Source: Bacteroidales bacterium (GTDB lineage Bacteria; Bacteroidota; Bacteroidia; Bacteroidales; FEN-979). From it: 64,000 nucleotides of DNA. The stretch covers positions 62,001 to 126,000 of the forward strand of contig JAUXWT010000108.1 of NCBI GenBank assembly GCA_030681475.1. The letters run 5' to 3'. This document shows, in pieces, positions 41,347-49,646 of this stretch. The notes beneath the pieces are model-generated. The model saw only the letters and a list, made by a program, of their open reading frames with translations. It had not been told where the DNA came from and did not search any database. Numbering within the stretch: the first letter of the stretch is position 1; each line of letters opens with the position of its first letter. The position numbers and the translations under genes were made by a program.

Positions 41347-42597
41347 TCATTCCAGCACATCAAAATAAGATTTAGCCAAAAAGAGGCACGAATCACCGTA
41401 ACTGAGAAAACGAAAATTGTTTTGAAGGGCATACTGATAGGCCCTTTTCCAGTCTTCACCGATCATAGCGGCAACCAGCAACAACAATGTGCTTTGCGGC
41501 ATGTGAAAATTTGTGATCAGGCCTGAAACTAATCTGAAGCGATATCCCGGAACGATCATCAATTGGGTCTCTCCTGAATATTCATCCAGTTTATGCGCAG
41601 CAAGATATTCAAGCAGGGCTTCGAGGGACTGTCTGACGGTGATGTTATGAGCAGTATCTGTTATGTACGGCGTCCATTGCGATACAGCCGGATGTGCGCG
41701 CGAATTCTCAGAAATAAGCCTTACGCCAAGCCAGTAAAGGCTTTCCAATGTCCTGGCAGAGGTCGTGCCAACGGCAAAAAGCGGTCGGCGCTGGTTGATC
41801 AGCAGTCGCTCTATGGTTTTTTTGGAAACCACGATTTTTTCATGGTGCATCACATGATCTGTGATGTGCTCAACCGCAACCGGACGGAATGTTCCTACCC
41901 CGACATGCAATGTGACCTTTTCAGTTTCAATTCCTTTCAATGACAACCGGTCCAGCAAGGGTGTTGTGAAATGCAAACCGGCCGTGGGAGCTGCGACAGA
42001 ACCATCATTGGCAGCATAAATAGTTTGATAACGTTCATTGTCTGACGATTCCGCCTTTCGGTTTATATATGGCGGTAAAGGGATCATGCCCACCACTTCA
42101 AGGATCTCTGCGAATGTTGTATCCGGCGGATCCCAGCAAAACTCAATTTCAAAACATCCATCGCCACAATCCCGGATACGATTTGCAAGCACTTGATAAT
42201 AATGACCTTTGTGCCAAGTACCAAGCTCGAGTGTGCCTGATTTCCATCGTTTCAGATGGCCAACCAGGCATTTCCATGTTGAGGTCGATTTCTGCTGAAA
42301 TACTGCCTGGATGTCAGAATATGGCGACAACGGTTCCAGACAAAATATCTCAATCTGCCCTCCGGTTGATTTCCTGAAGATGAGCCTGGCATGGATCACC
42401 CTGGTATCGTTAAAGACCAGCAGACTGTTTTCGGGAAGATGCCGGTCTATTCCGGAAAAAACATCCTCACTGATCTTTCCGTCCTTGCAGATCAGGAGTT
42501 TAGATGAATCACGTATAGCCAGTGGATATTGAGCAATACGATCAGATGGCAATTGATAATCGTAATCTTCAATTCGGATGTTACCTGGGTCAATCAT
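41347..42597 (-). CDS. queA: S-adenosylmethionine:tRNA ribosyltransferase-isomerase
   Basis: Makes epoxyqueuosine in tRNA by transferring the ribosyl part of SAM to preQ1. Recognisable are IEDYDYQLPSDRIAQYPL at the N-terminus, LLVFNDTRVIHARL, APTAGLHFT and the C-terminal NFHMPQSTLLLLVAA segment. At 416 residues it is longer than the E. coli enzyme (about 356), a length seen in some Bacteroidota. It lies just downstream of the channel gene on the same strand. Convergent with zero spacing to the DsrE gene. Confidence 0.93.
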   Translation of the reverse strand: MIDPGNIRIEDYDYQLPSDRIAQYPLAIRDSSKLLICKDGKISEDVFSGIDRHLPENSLLVFNDTRVIHARLIFRKSTGGQIEIFCLEPLSPYSDIQAVFQQKSTSTWKCLVGHLKRWKSGTLELGTWHKGHYYQVLANRIRDCGDGCFEIEFCWDPPDTTFAEILEVVGMIPLPPYINRKAESSDNERYQTIYAANDGSVAAPTAGLHFTTPLLDRLSLKGIETEKVTLHVGVGTFRPVAVEHITDHVMHHEKIVVSKKTIERLLINQRRPLFAVGTTSARTLESLYWLGVRLISENSRAHPAVSQWTPYITDTAHNITVRQSLEALLEYLAAHKLDEYSGETQLMIVPGYRFRLVSGLITNFHMPQSTLLLLVAAMIGEDWKRAYQYALQNNFRFLSYGDSCLFLAKSYFDVLE

Positions 42598-42606
42598 CAG
42601 GATTTG

Positions 42607-44052
42607 TCAGCGCTTGTCAGTGTTGAAAAAATTGGGTTTATACGTGATCATGACATATACAAACTGTGCAAACCTCGCCGTTCCTGTTTTCAGGCCATTG
42701 TAGGCCTCCATGGTTGCTGTTGGCAGGAAAAAACAATAGGCGGCATTCAGTTCAAGGTTTGGAACCGGTTTATAAATATACATCAGATCAATCTCAGAGC
42801 CAAGCGTTTTTGAAACTTCCAGATAAGCGAACGGTTTCGATTTTGTCGGTTTCAAGAGGTATCCGTGTGGGAGGCTGTACCAGCGATAAGATGCTTCAAC
42901 CGACATTTTATCATTAAGGCTGAGGGTTCCTTTTGCATACAAATAGTTAAGCCCGGGGCTCAGGTTGTCCCGTACCAGGCTGCTGAACATATCCATATAT
43001 CCATAATGACGGTGAGCAGTGCCGTACAAACCGCTGAATCCTGTTACACGCGTTTTGAATGTCGCTGTATCCGAGAAATCGTTACCGCTCAGGTGTTCGT
43101 AACCAAGCTGGATTTTCAGCGGTTTAATTACCTTGTAGCTGATCCAGGCTGCATAGAAATTTGAGCTTAACTCGCGTCCATCGCGATGATGTCCTGCCTG
43201 GTAATACCCATTCACAAAAAAGCTCAATTTCTTATGATCGAAGAGTAACCCTGCGCCGATTGTAGCCCTGGCATAAAGGGTATGAATGAATTCTTCGGTA
43301 GAGGATGTCGTGACAGGTGTTTTTATAATTGTAGTCCCAATAATCGAATCGAATTCGTTGCGGATAATGAGGGTATCCGTTTTGGTGAAGGATTTGGTTG
43401 TATTGATATTGTTTTTTTGGAATGCATCGACAACCCCAAGTAATGACAGCGAGATTTTGTTGTCAAGAATTTTTTTGTTTAAATACAGGTACCCCATGTA
43501 TTTATAATTCTTTCCCATGTTGTATGAATTCATCGAATAACTTACCGGCGCAATATTATTGATGGCAAATCCTGCATCGCCCCTAAAGGTTTTTCGCGGC
43601 ATCTCATATTGAAGGATAACAATGTCATGTGTCGCACCCCACATATTCCAATTGGAGGCGCCGAATAAACGCTCATCATCATAAGAAACCTCCATACGGC
43701 CGACTTTAAAGGCAAATGACGGGTTGAAATTGTACTTAAACCATGCTTCGTATATATTCACCGTGTTTTTTGTAATCGTGTCCGATGAATAATGATTCTG
43801 TCCGAAGACCCAGGCATTGTGAACAGAAAAACGAGTGGTGATCTTTTCGTTTTTATAATCAAAGAGGAGCCGGGCCCTGCCGAGGAGGTCAGCATAGGGT
43901 GTTTTTGAAGAATCCAAAAGCGAAATATATCCACCGCGATATTCTCCGCGGGTTTTAAATTCACCGGAGATGTTAAATTGGGCTTTAAGGTTTATTGAAA
44001 AACAGATCAATAAACATAACGTAATTAATAATTTTGTTGCAGCGCTTGTCAT
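42607..44052 (-). CDS. Outer-membrane beta-barrel channel (alginate-export-like)
   Basis: Exported barrel of 481 residues. ATG at 44052 is preferred over TTG at 44058. A signal peptide (LLITLCLLICFSINLKAQ) is followed by strands such as ISGEFKTRGEYRGGYISL and FAFKVGRMEVSYDDERLFGASNWNMWG, which resemble AlgE-type or generic sugar porins. It ends near queA. It lies directly downstream of the tetR gene that ends the microcompartment operon, so it may let the compartment's substrate cross the outer membrane; position is the only evidence for that. Confidence 0.65.
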   Translation of the reverse strand: MTSAATKLLITLCLLICFSINLKAQFNISGEFKTRGEYRGGYISLLDSSKTPYADLLGRARLLFDYKNEKITTRFSVHNAWVFGQNHYSSDTITKNTVNIYEAWFKYNFNPSFAFKVGRMEVSYDDERLFGASNWNMWGATHDIVILQYEMPRKTFRGDAGFAINNIAPVSYSMNSYNMGKNYKYMGYLYLNKKILDNKISLSLLGVVDAFQKNNINTTKSFTKTDTLIIRNEFDSIIGTTIIKTPVTTSSTEEFIHTLYARATIGAGLLFDHKKLSFFVNGYYQAGHHRDGRELSSNFYAAWISYKVIKPLKIQLGYEHLSGNDFSDTATFKTRVTGFSGLYGTAHRHYGYMDMFSSLVRDNLSPGLNYLYAKGTLSLNDKMSVEASYRWYSLPHGYLLKPTKSKPFAYLEVSKTLGSEIDLMYIYKPVPNLELNAAYCFFLPTATMEAYNGLKTGTARFAQFVYVMITYKPNFFNTDKR

Positions 44053-44104
44053 ATTCAAAATATTAATAAAATAATTTAATAAAGCTATTAAAATATAAAC
44101 TCAA

Positions 44105-44722
44105 TCACGGACGAAGGCTCTTCAGGATGATGGTGATGTTTTCACGTTTTCTGTTCTCAAAAAAGTTATGATATTCAGTCTCTGTCATACCGGATATAAC
44201 TTCCAGAACAGGACCCGCGAGAAATAACATTGTGTTCAGAGAGAGAATTGTCAGCATCAGGTCTGTTGCTTTCATCGGACGGATCGTCCCTTTTTCTATT
44301 TCTTTTTTTAATTCACTTTCAATCTGTGAAAAGAACGTTTCTGGCAGCGCTCCGATTTTTTCTTTCAGTAGATTTAGCCGGATTGGATTTGCAATCATTT
44401 CATTAAAGAACAGAAACGGCATTTTAGGATTTGCTTTCAGGAGATCAAAGTGCGTTTCAATTTTCATCCTTACCTTTTCCTCGAAAGAGATGTTTTGCTC
44501 CACACACTCAAGAAATACATGAATAAACAGTTTGAGGTGTTTTTCAAAAACAGCCTCAAATAACCGCTCTTTCGAACGGAAATAATAATGAACCAAAGCC
44601 TGGTTGCATCCAACGATCCGGGCTATTTCAGTCGTTGAAGTCAAGGCAAATCCCTTGTCGAGAAAAAGATTTTCAGCAACTTCAAGAATGGTCTGTTCGG
44701 TTGTATTGTCTTTGTGTTGCAT
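44105..44722 (-). CDS. TetR/AcrR-family transcriptional regulator
   Basis: 205-residue one-component regulator. The N-terminal helix-turn-helix is complete: AENLFLDKGFALTSTTEIARIVG, then NQALVHYYFRSKERLFEAVF, the classic TetR signature. The C-terminal ligand domain is variable. ATG at 44722 is the second codon after a possible TTG. It lies between deoC and the channel gene with its own promoter (44770-44801), suggesting it controls itself and perhaps the microcompartment operon. The effector may be a deoxyribose- or aldehyde-type metabolite; unknown. Confidence 0.88.
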   Translation of the reverse strand: MQHKDNTTEQTILEVAENLFLDKGFALTSTTEIARIVGCNQALVHYYFRSKERLFEAVFEKHLKLFIHVFLECVEQNISFEEKVRMKIETHFDLLKANPKMPFLFFNEMIANPIRLNLLKEKIGALPETFFSQIESELKKEIEKGTIRPMKATDLMLTILSLNTMLFLAGPVLEVISGMTETEYHNFFENRKRENITIILKSLRP

Positions 44723-44769
44723 CAAAACAGGAAATTAAATGATATATTAAATAATACTATTAACGAATG

Positions 44770-44801
44770 CAAAGAAAACACATTTTTTATAAATAACCAA
44801 A
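44770..44801 (-). promoter_or_regulatory. Probable promoter of the tetR gene
   Basis: On the - strand, TTTG (44801-44798), a 20-base spacer, then TTTCTTTG (44777-44770), one mismatch from TAnnTTTG. It lies 48 bases before the tetR ATG, in the only sizeable gap (94 bases) of the microcompartment region, so tetR can be transcribed separately from deoC. Confidence 0.55.
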
Positions 44802-44819
44802 TTTATGATCAGATCGGAT

Positions 44820-45614
44820 TTAATAATTTCCCTGCGTTTCAGCCCCGGTTACAACCTCGACGCTGGCGCCGCAACCAAGTCTGTTCGCACCGGCATGGAT
44901 CAGGGCCACAGCCTGGTTGAAATTCCGGATGCCGCCGCTCGCTTTAACCCCCATGTGAGGTCCGACAATCCGTCGCATCAGGGCAACATCGTGTATGGTG
45001 GCTCCACTGCCTGAAAATCCGGTGCTGGTTTTAACAAAATCAGTCCCAGCCTTCCGGGATATTTCACAGGCTAAAATCTTTTCATCATCAGTTAGCAACC
45101 CGGTTTCCAGGATTACTTTTAAGATAGTATTACTCCTGCATGCTCTTTTTATTGCCCGGATATCTTCTTCAACCAGTTTTAAATTCCCTGATTTCAGCGC
45201 CCCGACATTGATGACCATGTCGAGTTCTTCGGCGCCGTTCCCGATGGCAGTCCGGGCTTCAAATGCTTTACTGCGCGTATCCATTTCACCCAATGGAAAG
45301 CCGATGACAGAGCAGACTTTTACATTTGTTCCCCTTAGTTTTTTTGCAACAAACGGAATCCATGAAGAGTTTACACAAACCGACTTGAATTTATACTGTA
45401 CGGCTTCGTGGCACAATTGTTCGAATTGAGAAACCACCGCTTCCGGTTTTAACAGCGTATGGTCGATGAAACCTGCCAGTTCCGCTGCCGATATTCTTTG
45501 GATTGAAGGTGAGGAGGGAGTGGGTTCCCTGGATATTTCCCCGGTGCCAGGCCTCTCCTTAAGCCGGTCAAGTACTTCCTTTGTTATCCTGTCAATTAAT
45601 TCCTTTTGGTTCAT
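44820..45614 (-). CDS. deoC: Deoxyribose-phosphate aldolase with microcompartment targeting tail
   Basis: Cleaves 2-deoxyribose 5-phosphate into acetaldehyde and glyceraldehyde 3-phosphate. Active-site residues are Asp132 (LDMV), Lys166, the Schiff-base Lys195 in FVKTSTGF and Lys224 in VKASGG. The 264 residues exceed normal short DeoC by about 45 at the N-terminus: an amphipathic helix (ELIDRITKEVLDRLKE) and a Pro/Ser linker, the pattern of an encapsulation peptide. It is the last gene of the BMC operon, one base after rpiB, and likely provides the acetaldehyde oxidised by the aldehyde dehydrogenase inside the shell. Confidence 0.92.
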   Translation of the reverse strand: MNQKELIDRITKEVLDRLKERPGTGEISREPTPSSPSIQRISAAELAGFIDHTLLKPEAVVSQFEQLCHEAVQYKFKSVCVNSSWIPFVAKKLRGTNVKVCSVIGFPLGEMDTRSKAFEARTAIGNGAEELDMVINVGALKSGNLKLVEEDIRAIKRACRSNTILKVILETGLLTDDEKILACEISRKAGTDFVKTSTGFSGSGATIHDVALMRRIVGPHMGVKASGGIRNFNQAVALIHAGANRLGCGASVEVVTGAETQGNY

Positions 45615-45615
45615 G

Positions 45616-46116
45616 TTATTTTCCTTCCCTTTCGATTGACATCATTTTATTGATCCTCGGCCAGTGTCTGCCGCCTTCAAATTTAGTTTCCAGCCACAAT
45701 TTTGCCATGGCGCATAATTCGTCATTATGATGTTGGGCGGTACCCATGGTCAGTATATTGGCATTATTGTGCTCACGGCTGTTCGTAATGGTTTTTGAAC
45801 TCCAGCATAAGGCGGCCCTTATGCCCCTGACTTTGTTGCAGACCATCGACGACCCGATACCTGCACCATCCAGCATGATCCCGCGCTCACATTCACCGCT
45901 TACGACTTTTCTGGCCACAGCCACTGCAAAATCAGGATAATCAACCTTCACGGTACTGTTGTTCGTGCCTACATCAATTATTTTATATCCTGCACATTCG
46001 AGATATTTCTTAAGCATTTCCTTAGCGTCGTACGACCCGTGGTCGGCGCCGATAGCAACTCTGCTGACACTGGAACGTGAATTTATCCCATTTTGTTTAT
46101 CCGTGCCGGTTATCAT
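45616..46116 (-). CDS. rpiB: RpiB/LacAB-family sugar-phosphate isomerase, Asp replacing catalytic Cys
   Basis: Ribose-5-phosphate isomerase B fold: GADHGSYDAKEMLKKYL at the start, a conserved HNNANILTMG segment and the C-terminal EGGRHWPRIN. E. coli RpiB has its catalytic Cys65 in LICGTG; here the same spot is LDGAG, so Asp stands in for Cys. The start is set at ATG 46116; an in-frame TTG at 46143 would add a basic nonapeptide. Lies between BMC-P and deoC, so it probably feeds or drains pentose phosphates in the shell's pathway. Altered substrate or chemistry is possible. Confidence 0.85.
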   Translation of the reverse strand: MITGTDKQNGINSRSSVSRVAIGADHGSYDAKEMLKKYLECAGYKIIDVGTNNSTVKVDYPDFAVAVARKVVSGECERGIMLDGAGIGSSMVCNKVRGIRAALCWSSKTITNSREHNNANILTMGTAQHHNDELCAMAKLWLETKFEGGRHWPRINKMMSIEREGK

Positions 46117-46149
46117 GCGTCTGTATTTCCTTAATCTTCTCAAGTCAAT

Positions 46150-46431
46150 CTATAAATTGGAATCATGATAAATTTCATCTACGATTCCGGCAATGACTGC
46201 TTTAACGGTATAAGTATCCGGTTCATCGAGGATCAGGCGGGCCGAACCTCCCTCTTCCATGATCAGCACGGTATCTCCTGCGCCTGCCTGAACAGTGTCG
46301 ATAGCCAGAAATGATTTACCACTGGCTTTGCCGTCCGGGTCAATGGGCTGAACAATCAGCACCTTCCTGGATTCATATCCCACGGCTTTAATAGTAGAAA
46401 CTACATTCCCGGTAACTTTTGCCAGTATCAT
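46150..46431 (-). CDS. BMC-P pentameric vertex protein (EutN/CcmL family), copy 1
   Basis: 93-residue shell vertex protein that caps icosahedral corners as a pentamer. Family markers: MILAKVTGNVVST, KVLIVQPID, FLAIDTVQAGAGDTVLIMEEGGSAR and IAGIVDEI. It overlaps the next BMC-P by four bases. It is the most divergent of the four BMC-P proteins here. Its place with rpiB and deoC suggests a role in loading or closing the compartment. Confidence 0.92.
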   Translation of the reverse strand: MILAKVTGNVVSTIKAVGYESRKVLIVQPIDPDGKASGKSFLAIDTVQAGAGDTVLIMEEGGSARLILDEPDTYTVKAVIAGIVDEIYHDSNL

Positions 46432-46703
46432 CCCTTATCTTTAAGATCAATTTGGTCAACGATGCCTACGATCGCCGCATCACACGGATTCATCAGTGTC
46501 TCCATGACCCGGCCGGCCTCCTTGCTTGTTTCATAATAGATCAGGTCGCCTGTGCCCGACTGGATGGTGTCGAACGCCACCAGAGGATCCCCGCTGGGTA
46601 CAAGATGCTCATCAACCGGCTGGACAAGTAACAGTTTAATGCCTTCAAATGAGGGCACTTTTTTCGTACTCACCACCCTGCCGGTAACGATTCCCAATTT
46701 CAT
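46428..46703 (-). CDS. BMC-P pentameric vertex protein, copy 2
   Basis: 91 residues of the EutN/CcmL family: MKLGIVTGRVVSTKKV, KLLLVQPVD, VAFDTIQSGTGDLIYYETSKEAGR and AIVGIVDQID. It overlaps the aldehyde dehydrogenase gene and the next BMC-P by four bases each, so the three are translationally coupled. The EAGR variant loop replaces the usual GSSAR. Confidence 0.92.
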   Translation of the reverse strand: MKLGIVTGRVVSTKKVPSFEGIKLLLVQPVDEHLVPSGDPLVAFDTIQSGTGDLIYYETSKEAGRVMETLMNPCDAAIVGIVDQIDLKDKG

Positions 46704-48127
46704 ATGATCCTGAAATAATCAACCAATGTACACCTTCGCTCCCTTGTAAATGTTCTGGCTCTTGTAACGCCTTCTCCGGTGGGGCTTGCAATGGTGAAAG
46801 ATGCAAAACCGGCGCCGCCATGACCGAGGCCGGCATAGCTTGGGCCATTCTTAATGAATATTGAACAATTCATTGCTTTGGCCATTTTACTGAGTTTTGC
46901 GATGTTCAGGGAGTGCATGATGGCGGTATGTCTGAAACCATGCTCACATGCCACTGCCAGGTCAATGGCTGTATCAACATCTTTCACACGCACCAGCGGC
47001 ATTACAGGCATCAGTTGTTCGGTCCATACAAGCGGATGGTCACTTCCTACTTCGCAAAGCAAAAGCCTGGTGGTTTCCGGCACAGCAAGCCCGATAGCCC
47101 TTGCAATAAAATCTGCGTTTTTACCTATATATTTCTTCTCTGCAGCCCCCTCTTTCCCGGGCCCTCCGGGATCACTGATAACAAGTTCCGTGATTTTTTC
47201 AACCTCGTCGCCGGTTAATTCAAAAGCGCCGTTTTTCTTCAACTCCTCTTTTAACCGGTCGGCAACGGAAGCCACAACGATGATCTCTTTTTCACAAATA
47301 CAAATGACATTGTTATCAAAACTGGCCCCATTCACTATATCTGCGCCGGCCTTAACCAGGTCAGCGGTTTCGTCAACCACACAGGGAGGATTTCCGGGAC
47401 CGGCGGCAATGACCTTTTTCCCGCTGTTCATCGCCACCCTGACTACTGCAGGGCCTCCGGTGACCACCAGAAGCGCTATATCGTGATGAGACATCAGATC
47501 TTTGGCAGAATCGATGGTAGGTTCGTCAATACAGGTCAACAGATTTGCAGGTCCGCCCGCCTCAGTGATTGCATTATTTAAAAGACTGATCAGCCATGCC
47601 GACGATTTTTTTGCCGCGGGATGCGGGTTAAATACCACAGCATTTCCGCCGGCGATCATACCGATGCTGTTGCTGATAATGGTCACGATTGGGTTTGTAC
47701 TTGGTGTTATCGAACCGATCACGCCATAAGGAGCCCGTTCAACAAGGGTCAGTCCATGGTCATCAGAATAGGATTCAGTCACAACATCTTCAATACCTGG
47801 TGTTTTTGTTATTCCCAGCTCATTTTTAATGATTTTGTCCTCCCAACGTCCGAAACCTGTCTCCTCATGCGCCATTCGTGAAATAACTTCATTGTTGGCA
47901 AGAGCGGTTTTCCGGATGTTGGCGATGATCTCTTTCCGGGTTTCAAGCGTTAATTTGTTCAACGCTGTAAATGCTGATCCAGCAGCATGGATTGCTTCGT
48001 TGATGTTGGAAAACACACCGCCATTTTTAAGACTGACCTCCTCTTTGGCAGGATAAATGTCCATCTCCCGGATGACCTCCTGTACCAACCTGCGTATGTT
48101 TGTTTCAAGATTATCCATTGTTTTCAT
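46700..48127 (-). CDS. CoA-acylating aldehyde dehydrogenase, PduP/EutE type
   Basis: Oxidises an aldehyde (probably acetaldehyde) to acyl-CoA with NAD. The 475-residue protein has SITPSTNPIVT, VVTGGPAVVR and Cys276 in the NNVICICEKE active-site segment, which aligns with the catalytic Cys of PduP/EutE. The first 25 residues (LETNIRRLVQEVIREMDIY) form an amphipathic helix like the PduP encapsulation peptide. Overlaps the BMC-T gene by 17 bases and BMC-P by four. With deoC it defines the compartment chemistry. No PduL is encoded in the window. Confidence 0.92.
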   Translation of the reverse strand: MKTMDNLETNIRRLVQEVIREMDIYPAKEEVSLKNGGVFSNINEAIHAAGSAFTALNKLTLETRKEIIANIRKTALANNEVISRMAHEETGFGRWEDKIIKNELGITKTPGIEDVVTESYSDDHGLTLVERAPYGVIGSITPSTNPIVTIISNSIGMIAGGNAVVFNPHPAAKKSSAWLISLLNNAITEAGGPANLLTCIDEPTIDSAKDLMSHHDIALLVVTGGPAVVRVAMNSGKKVIAAGPGNPPCVVDETADLVKAGADIVNGASFDNNVICICEKEIIVVASVADRLKEELKKNGAFELTGDEVEKITELVISDPGGPGKEGAAEKKYIGKNADFIARAIGLAVPETTRLLLCEVGSDHPLVWTEQLMPVMPLVRVKDVDTAIDLAVACEHGFRHTAIMHSLNIAKLSKMAKAMNCSIFIKNGPSYAGLGHGGAGFASFTIASPTGEGVTRARTFTRERRCTLVDYFRII

Positions 48128-48677
48128 TGGGCTGTGACAGAAAATAGGGCTTTATTTCAAGGTGGGGTTGGGGTATCAGGGTAGCCATGCAAAGAAGTTC
48201 TTTTGACCTGGCTTTGGCTGTGCCCGCTTCCAGGGCAACCTCCATAGCGCCAAGGGTTCCCTGCATTTTCACATACGATTTACCGCCAAAACCAATGGCA
48301 AGCCTTATTTCGATTATTTTCACATTTCCTGTTTTTGCGGCTAGGTCGCCGGCCTCAATACTCGATACTACCGACAATGTTTCTATGATTCCGATGGCAT
48401 TCCAATCATCAGAGGCAACCACATTGCCAATGGCCGGTACAACATCCGGATGAACCATCGGCAGAAACAAGCTGTCAACTACAAAGTTTTTCCCGGTTTC
48501 GTAACCCTTGTTAAAGGAATATTCGACTGATGCTACATCTCCGCTGAATACGATCAGATATTTGCCCGGACACAGTGTTCTCGCCTCAATGATTTTGATT
48601 GGAGCGATTTTAACCATTTCATCCAGCGCTTTTATTCCGATCGCGATACTGCTGTACTCTAATACGCCCAAAACCAT
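48111..48677 (-). CDS. BMC-T tandem-domain shell protein (BMC-T1 type)
   Basis: 188-residue protein with two BMC domains in tandem: GVLEYSSIAIGIKALDEMVKIA starts the first and GIIETLSVVSSIEAGDLAAKTG the second. Trimers form pseudohexameric tiles. ATG at 48677 follows a TTG at 48680. The domain layout resembles H. ochraceum BMC-T1 and PduT, but the Fe-S cysteine of PduT is not evident. It is between a BMC-P and the dehydrogenase. Confidence 0.9.
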   Translation of the reverse strand: MVLGVLEYSSIAIGIKALDEMVKIAPIKIIEARTLCPGKYLIVFSGDVASVEYSFNKGYETGKNFVVDSLFLPMVHPDVVPAIGNVVASDDWNAIGIIETLSVVSSIEAGDLAAKTGNVKIIEIRLAIGFGGKSYVKMQGTLGAMEVALEAGTAKARSKELLCMATLIPQPHLEIKPYFLSQPNENNG

Positions 48678-48696
48678 CAATTCCGCCTATCCCTCA

Positions 48697-48984
48697 TTAT
48701 TTCCTGTATATAATTTTGTTGTTATCATCAATCAGATCAACAATACCCACTACCAAAGCATCAACCGGCTTTTCTGTTGTGAATGGGGTTTCCCTTGAAG
48801 GGCTCCCTTCAGTAACCAGCACAAGTTCATCATGACCTGCCCCGATGAGATCAAGCGCCACCAGGAAATCGCCCTTTTTTTTACCGGTTTGATCTGTTTT
48901 TTCAACCAACAGGTAGGTCGCTCCTATGTTGCTGTCGTTTCTTGTACTGCAAACAACCGTTCCGACTATTTTGCCAAGTACCAT
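48697..48984 (-). CDS. BMC-P pentameric vertex protein, copy 3
   Basis: 95 residues: MVLGKIVGTVVCST, TYLLVEKTD, FLVALDLIGAGHDELVLVTEGSPSR and VVGIVDLID are EutN/CcmL hallmarks. It lies 7 bases after another BMC-P. Three or more vertex paralogues are known in related loci and may build different pentamers. Confidence 0.92.
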   Translation of the reverse strand: MVLGKIVGTVVCSTRNDSNIGATYLLVEKTDQTGKKKGDFLVALDLIGAGHDELVLVTEGSPSRETPFTTEKPVDALVVGIVDLIDDNNKIIYRK

Positions 48985-48991
48985 CGTTCAG

Positions 48992-49288
48992 TTACCTGTT
49001 TTTCTCATAGGTAAACACGCCATCTTTTTCAATACGATCAACGATGGCAATTACGGCAGAATCAGAAGGCCTTCCCGCAGTTACATCGGTATATCTGGCG
49101 CTGCTTCCGGAAACGTAAAAGACTATTTCTCCCTCGCCGGCGCCAACACTGTCCATGGAAACTACATAGTCACCTTTACCTTTCATCGTCACAGGATCGA
49201 TTTTTTCAAGGAGTAAAAATTTTATCCCTTCTATTTTCGGCGCCTTATGACTGGAAACGACTGTTCCAACTACCCTTGCCAACACCAT
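48992..49288 (-). CDS. BMC-P pentameric vertex protein, copy 4
   Basis: 98 residues: MVLARVVGTVVSSHKAPKIEG, KFLLLEKID, VVSMDSVGAGEGEIVFYVSGSSAR and AIVDRIEKDG. Of the four copies this looks closest to the H. ochraceum vertex proteins as I recall them. Located 23 bases after the second BMC-H in the operon. Confidence 0.92.
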   Translation of the reverse strand: MVLARVVGTVVSSHKAPKIEGIKFLLLEKIDPVTMKGKGDYVVSMDSVGAGEGEIVFYVSGSSARYTDVTAGRPSDSAVIAIVDRIEKDGVFTYEKNR

Positions 49289-49311
49289 TTTGAGTTACGA
49301 TTTACGAATGA

Positions 49312-49614
49312 CTATTTTTTAATGTTTCCCCGGCCCAAAGGCAAGGCGCTGTCAACATTTTGATGAGGCCTCGGAATTACATGCGACGATACGAGCTCGC
49401 CGACCTTTTGTGCAGCCTGTACGCCGGCATCAACCGCAGCCCGAACAGAAGCAACATCACCCCGTACCAGCGCCGTGACATATCCTCCGCCGGTTTTTTC
49501 ATAACCGATCAATTCTACCCTGGCAGCTTTGACCATGGCATCCGATGCCTCGACCATCGCGGTAAAACTCCTGGTTTCGATCATTCCCAATGCTTCTGAT
49601 GTGTAATCGCTCAT
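49312..49614 (-). CDS. BMC-H hexameric shell protein, copy 2
   Basis: 100-residue single BMC-domain protein: [24 protein letters not shown], the pore loop [15 protein letters not shown] and the C-terminal [16 protein letters not shown]. Very similar to the first BMC-H (50273), differing mainly at the ends, so a duplication. A GGAG-type Shine-Dalgarno precedes its ATG, unusual for this phylum and in line with high expression of a major shell protein. Confidence 0.94.
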   Translation of the reverse strand: MSDYTSEALGMIETRSFTAMVEASDAMVKAARVELIGYEKTGGGYVTALVRGDVASVRAAVDAGVQAAQKVGELVSSHVIPRPHQNVDSALPLGRGNIKK

Positions 49615-49646
49615 AATTATTTCTCCTATGTAATATGGTATATATT

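Noticed and set aside
44735-44765. Possible TetR operator from AT-rich direct repeats (ATTAAAT) and TAATACTATTA
   Set aside because: The dyad is short and the region is so AT-rich that such matches are expected by chance.
46854-47486. 210-codon open frame on the + strand
   Set aside because: It is antisense to the conserved aldehyde dehydrogenase gene, and its sequence is the complement of that gene's codons.
48111-48677. PduT-type Fe-S shell protein
   Set aside because: Tandem BMC layout fits, but the cysteine that binds the cluster in PduT is not clearly present, so only BMC-T is called.
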